Assembly: GCA_910592005.1 (NCBI GenBank)
Contig: CAJVPP010003449.1
Location: 1 to 11,613, forward strand
Direction of reading: 5' to 3'
Length of the DNA stretch: 11,613 nucleotides
Source: Funneliformis mosseae
Taxonomy: Eukaryota > Glomeromycota > Glomeromycetes > Glomerales > Glomeraceae
Shown here: positions 9,383 through 11,613 of the stretch, one piece after another
How positions within the stretch are numbered: position 1 is the first letter of the stretch
How the letters are laid out: every line of letters begins with the position of its first letter
Translations under genes and position numbers: made by a program
The notes under the pieces: model-generated
What the model was told of the DNA's origin: nothing
Seen by the model: only the letters and a program-made list of their open reading frames with translations
Database searches by the model: none

Positions 9383-9411
9383 AGAGGTAACGCAGTAGGC
9401 CAGTTACCTCT
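9383..9411. repeat. 9-bp perfect inverted repeat with 11-nt loop
   Basis: AGAGGTAAC at 9383-9391 pairs perfectly with GTTACCTCT at 9403-9411 around the loop GCAGTAGGCCA. It is relatively G+C-rich for its surroundings. The left arm and loop resemble a tRNA D-arm (A-box-like word TAACGCAGTAGG at 9388), but no full cloverleaf can be drawn. It could be a tRNA-derived SINE relic, a transposon end or an RNA hairpin. Confidence 0.4.
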
Positions 9412-9508
9412 AAACTACTAAAACTATCTTGTCGAATTCCAATCTGTCCTTTTACATGAATTAAAAAGCTACTTATTTATATAAAATACAATACATAGAA
9501 AAATATAA

Positions 9509-9634
9509 CTAACATGTCTAATATATCAACTATGTCTAATATATCAACTATATTAACTATGTTAACTATGTCAACTATGTTAACTATATCAAATATGTCA
9601 AATATGTCTGACATATCATATATGTCAGTTATGT
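9509..9634 (+). repeat. Minisatellite, 14 copies of a 9-bp unit
   Basis: Fourteen consecutive 9-base units fit exactly into 126 bases, with the approximate consensus YAAYTATGT. Examples are CTAATATAT, CAACTATGT, TAACTATGT and CAAATATGT. Units vary at a few positions. One 18-bp pair (CTAATATAT+CAACTATGT-like) is repeated at the left end, suggesting local slippage or unequal exchange. Because the unit is three codons long, an open frame from ATG 9514 to TGA 9661-9663 reads as a Thr-Met-Ser-like tripeptide repeat of 49 residues. I treat that as a by-product of the repeat, not a gene. Confidence 0.8.
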
Positions 9635-9688
9635 TAAATCGGTCGATCTTCTGCGCTACATGAGTTGCATCATATTTATCCGTTCACA

Positions 9689-9719
9689 ATACAATCTTAT
9701 TTCTAGTAATAGATTGTAT
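9689..9719. repeat. 9-bp inverted repeat, 13-nt loop
   Basis: ATACAATCT at 9689-9697 is the exact reverse complement of AGATTGTAT at 9711-9719. It lies about 55 bp right of the minisatellite in non-coding DNA. No function can be assigned. Confidence 0.4.
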
Positions 9720-9784
9720 ACTATAAAATAGAACAACGCTATTAATTACTTTATTCTTAGAAAAGTAACTCAAATCAAATAAAA

Positions 9785-9801
9785 TACTGTAATATACAGT
9801 A
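9785..9801. repeat. Short hairpin TACTGTA-ATA-TACAGTA
   Basis: Seven-base arms pair perfectly around a 3-base loop. Similar ctacagtata and atacag...ctgtat words recur near 10043 and 11221, so this may be a recurring motif in the region or chance in A+T-rich DNA. Confidence 0.3.
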
Positions 9802-10329
9802 GCTTTCAAAAATAATGCACCACCATTATTATTAATCATTAGTTTCATATATTAACATCAAATTAAATCTAATTAAAATAATTTATTAATTGAATAAATA
9901 ATTTATTATATAATATAATAGAACATTATAAATTTTGAATGAATTAATTAACATGCTTTTCAATTACGTGACATTTAATCAAAAATTGCTGGTGTATTAT
10001 TTTTGTCAATTATTAGTTACCGATCCTTATACGATACCTTCTACAGTATATAATATGCTATATCGTAAAAATTATTTTAGCTAGTAATCACATACAATAC
10101 AGATTAGGTGATAAATGTTCAAATTGAAGTTTAGTAAATGGATTTCACTAACACCCATCTTTTTTTGCGAAAGAAAATAAATAAAAAAATGCTATTTTTT
10201 TAACCGATGCATCATATTTAATCAACTATTAGAGAAATAAAAACATAATTTCATTCGGTTAGAATTCAAAAAAAAAATCTATCATACAATGAAATAACAA
10301 TTGAGATCATAAAATTTATAATCCGTAAA
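9802..10329. other. No gene seen
   Basis: A+T-rich non-coding DNA on both strands. There are homopolymer A and T runs near 10160-10200 and 10270, and a loose tacgata/tatcgta pair around 10031-10069. No open frame, RNA gene or clear promoter could be supported. Confidence 0.5.
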
Positions 10330-10335
10330 TTTATT
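10330..10335 (-). terminator. AATAAA polyadenylation signal of the small two-exon gene
   Basis: TTTATT on the plus strand gives AATAAA on the minus strand, about 78 bases after the TGA of the gene at 10633-10413. Position and sequence suit a eukaryotic 3' UTR, though AATAAA is frequent by chance in such A+T-rich DNA. Confidence 0.4.
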
Positions 10336-10412
10336 ATTAAGATATAACATTTTACATTTTGCAAAATATTTAATCTGGCAGCAGGTAAGATCATTTCATA
10401 ATGCGAAAATGA

Positions 10413-10633
10413 TCACAAAATACGTGAGAATTCGCTGAGAATATTATCACACTCAGACATAGTATCAAGTCCAAGTTTTCCATCACCTTGATTGATGTTG
10501 CATTCAACTTGAAGGGAAAAAAAATCAAGATGAAGAATACAAACAATAAAAACAAAAAAATAAGCAGCAGAAAGCGCATACTAAATATTGCGCATACGAT
10601 AAACTTACCCTTCAAGAAAATAACATCACCCAT
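10413..10633 (-). CDS. Small two-exon gene encoding a 39-residue protein of unknown function
   Basis: Exon 1 is 10633-10609 and exon 2 is 10507-10413 (TGA at 10415-10413), joined across a 101-bp intron. The spliced product begins MGDVIFLK, then VECNINQGDGKLGLD, and ends TMSECDNILSEFSRIL. It is soluble-looking and acidic, with two Cys and no signal peptide or membrane segment. The Val codon is split by the intron (G|TT). The ATG at 10633 was chosen because the same frame has a TAG about 45 bases upstream. A TATA box lies about 150 bases upstream and an AATAAA downstream. I do not recognise the family. Base composition is clearly richer in G+C than the decayed repeats, which fits a functional gene. 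It could instead be the last exons of a longer gene whose upstream exons I cannot see. Confidence 0.5.
10508..10608 (-). other. Spliceosomal intron, 101 bp
   Basis: On the minus strand the intron starts with GTAAGT (10608-10603), a perfect donor preceded by AAGG. It ends in a long T-rich stretch, TTTTTTTTCCCTTCAAG, with AG at 10509-10508. The size suits a fungal intron. Reading through it gives a spurious hydrophobic 80-codon frame. Removing it restores an open, mixed-composition frame through exon 2. Confidence 0.6.
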
Positions 10634-10780
10634 ATTGAATTCTTTGATGTAGGTTTTAATGTTGAATAAAGGCCTTGACTACTTTTGTCAAGGGTCATAA
10701 TCAGAAAGCATCGAAACTGCTGTCAACTGCTTTATGGTAGAGTTTTGTGTAAGGGGTTTGGTAGTTTTATAGATGATTCT

Positions 10781-10788
10781 TTTTTATA
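10781..10788 (-). promoter_or_regulatory. Possible TATA box
   Basis: The minus strand reads GGTATAAAAAAG; TATAAAAA spans 10788-10781, about 148 bases upstream of the ATG at 10633. This would allow a start site near 10750 and a 5' UTR of about 100 bases. A+T-rich surroundings make chance matches likely, but the flanking G residues make this one distinct. Confidence 0.4.
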
Positions 10789-11353
10789 CCTTTTTCAAAA
10801 CTCAACCAAACTTTAACTTTTTTTCAAAATTCTCAAAAATAAGCCCAGTCAAAGTCCAAGCTATTAAAAACAACAACTATAATAGGGTTTAAGACAGAAG
10901 CAGAGTTGTTTTCTTCATATCGTGTGCATTTTTCTTTTAAATGAAGCACTATCTATGAAGCCCATAAATTTTCCTCACCATAATCTCTCCTAGCGTGAGA
11001 AAACATATTGTAAATAATATAAAAATAACAGAGAAAAGGTCTCTTTTACGTTTAAGAAGAAAAATTTATGTAAGAAAAAAATTTTTTCCTTTAATAGCTT
11101 TACGATAAGAATAAGTTACACTACACTTATCTTTTTAGAAGTAATAATCTTTACTTTTTTATCTCAATTAAGCAAACTTTGCTAACGAAATTTATGAAAC
11201 TTATATTACTGTACACAAAATACAGAATACTGTATATATTATGACGATTAACGTTTTTTACTTTAAACTTCAACTTAATTTTTCTGATATTTTGGTTAAA
11301 CAAGAATAAACTTCCTTTAGTTAAATTTAGTTTCTTTTAATTGACAAACTAAC
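10789..11353. other. Intergenic, no gene seen
   Basis: Between the small two-exon gene and the homeodomain-like gene, both on the minus strand, there is no frame of useful length. The part nearest 10790-10880 is C-rich on the plus strand (repeated CAAA/CTCAAA words) and may be upstream promoter DNA of the small gene. The rest is A+T-rich with short T and A runs. Confidence 0.45.
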
Positions 11354-11359
11354 TTTATT
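11354..11359 (-). terminator. AATAAA just after the homeodomain-like reading frame
   Basis: The minus strand reads TGAGTAAATAAAG: the stop codon at 11365-11363 is followed within four bases by AATAAA. This is unusually close but compatible with a very short 3' UTR. Confidence 0.35.
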
Positions 11360-11362
11360 TAC

Positions 11363-11613
11363 TCATTCTTGATTGGTTGTAATTGTAGAGCAAATGATAT
11401 TACTCAGATATTCACTAAAGATTTCTCTTAATTCTGGATTAGAGTAAATAAAATATTTATGTTTTGTTTTTTGCTTTCTTTTTCGCCATAATTTTCTTTG
11501 ATTTCTAATATATTTCTTTAATAGTTGTCATGGAAACATTGTCTGTAGTAAGTAGAAATAACTCTTGTTTAGATTTATTTGGTGGGTATTCTTTCTTAAT
11601 CCATCGAGAACTG
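11363..11613 (-). pseudogene. C-terminal part of a homeodomain-like protein, 5' partial, with apparent frameshift
   Basis: From the right edge the minus strand reads SSRWIKKEYPPNKSKQELFL, LTTDNVSMTTIK, then after a one-base shift near 11520-11513 KKYIRNQRKLWRKRKQ and on to NPELREIFSEYLSN, ending at TGA 11365-11363. The order YPxNKxKQxL...TIKxYIRNQRKxWRKRK matches the second half of a homeodomain: helix 2, then recognition helix 3 with the WFxNxR core as YIRNQR. Asn51 and Arg53 equivalents are kept and a basic tail follows. Homeodomains bind DNA in the nucleus. The first frame hits TAG at 11507-11505 and the second has TGA at 11530-11528, so neither frame alone spans the motif. No GT-AG intron of normal size fits the gap. 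It is therefore a pseudogene, an assembly indel or a diverged gene. Helix 1 lies outside the window. Confidence 0.45.

Noticed and set aside
9380..9449. A tRNA gene
   Set aside because: Acceptor and T stems do not pair and the anticodon arm is not formed. Only the D-arm-like hairpin and loose box matches remain.
9514..9663. 49-codon ORF of Thr-Met-Ser-like repeats as a gene
   Set aside because: It is a direct consequence of a 9-bp minisatellite. No flanking coding signal, promoter or non-repeat conserved part was seen.
10391..10633. 80-codon ORF with a strongly hydrophobic centre that looks like a membrane protein
   Set aside because: The hydrophobic run is translation through a T-rich intron with GTAAGT and AG ends. 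The spliced frame is more protein-like.

Overview
The window looks like repeat-rich nuclear DNA from an A+T-rich filamentous fungus. My best guess is an arbuscular mycorrhizal fungus (Glomeromycotina, Rhizophagus-like). The reasons are a LINE with a C-terminal RNase H domain, a decayed SWIM-type Mutator-like transposase, and a decayed protein whose motifs match, from memory, a large uncharacterised multicopy family of those fungi. No database search was possible, so the taxon is an inference.

Layout. Positions 1-2587 (+) hold the 3' part of a young LINE: the end of ORF2 (linker, RNase H, CCHC zinc motif), a 3' UTR, AATAAA and an A14 tail. One in-frame TGA appears to cut about 73 residues off the ORF2 end. 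Positions 2588-3432 are extremely A+T-rich and hold no gene, but contain a 22-bp perfect palindrome at 3196-3217. On the minus strand, 5028-3433 is a heavily decayed MULE transposase (DDE core, SWIM region, zinc knuckle). Just upstream of it on the same strand, 7939-5020 is a decayed copy of an uncharacterised protein (NIDDYY...IH motif, conserved central block, RING-like C-terminus). At 8001-9200 (+) lies an older, broken LINE ORF2 piece (reverse transcriptase FIDD box, thumb, linker) that aligns with the start of the first LINE.

From 9300 to 10330 there is a purine-rich tract, a 9-bp inverted repeat, a 14-copy 9-bp minisatellite (9509-9634) and small hairpins, but no gene. On the minus strand, 10633-10413 is a plausible small two-exon gene (101-bp intron with GTAAGT/AG, TATA box upstream, AATAAA downstream) encoding 39 residues. 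At the right edge, 11613-11363 (-) is the C-terminal part of a homeodomain-like protein with an apparent one-base frameshift.

The decayed minus-strand genes keep long readable frames interrupted mainly by TAA, TAG and TGA where the families would have Gln, Trp or Arg, plus small indels. Cys-to-Tyr, His-to-Tyr and Glu-to-Lys changes are also frequent. All of these are C-to-T or G-to-A changes, so the block looks like a nest of old mobile elements eroded by C:G to T:A mutation, flanked by one nearly intact LINE and two possible host genes.
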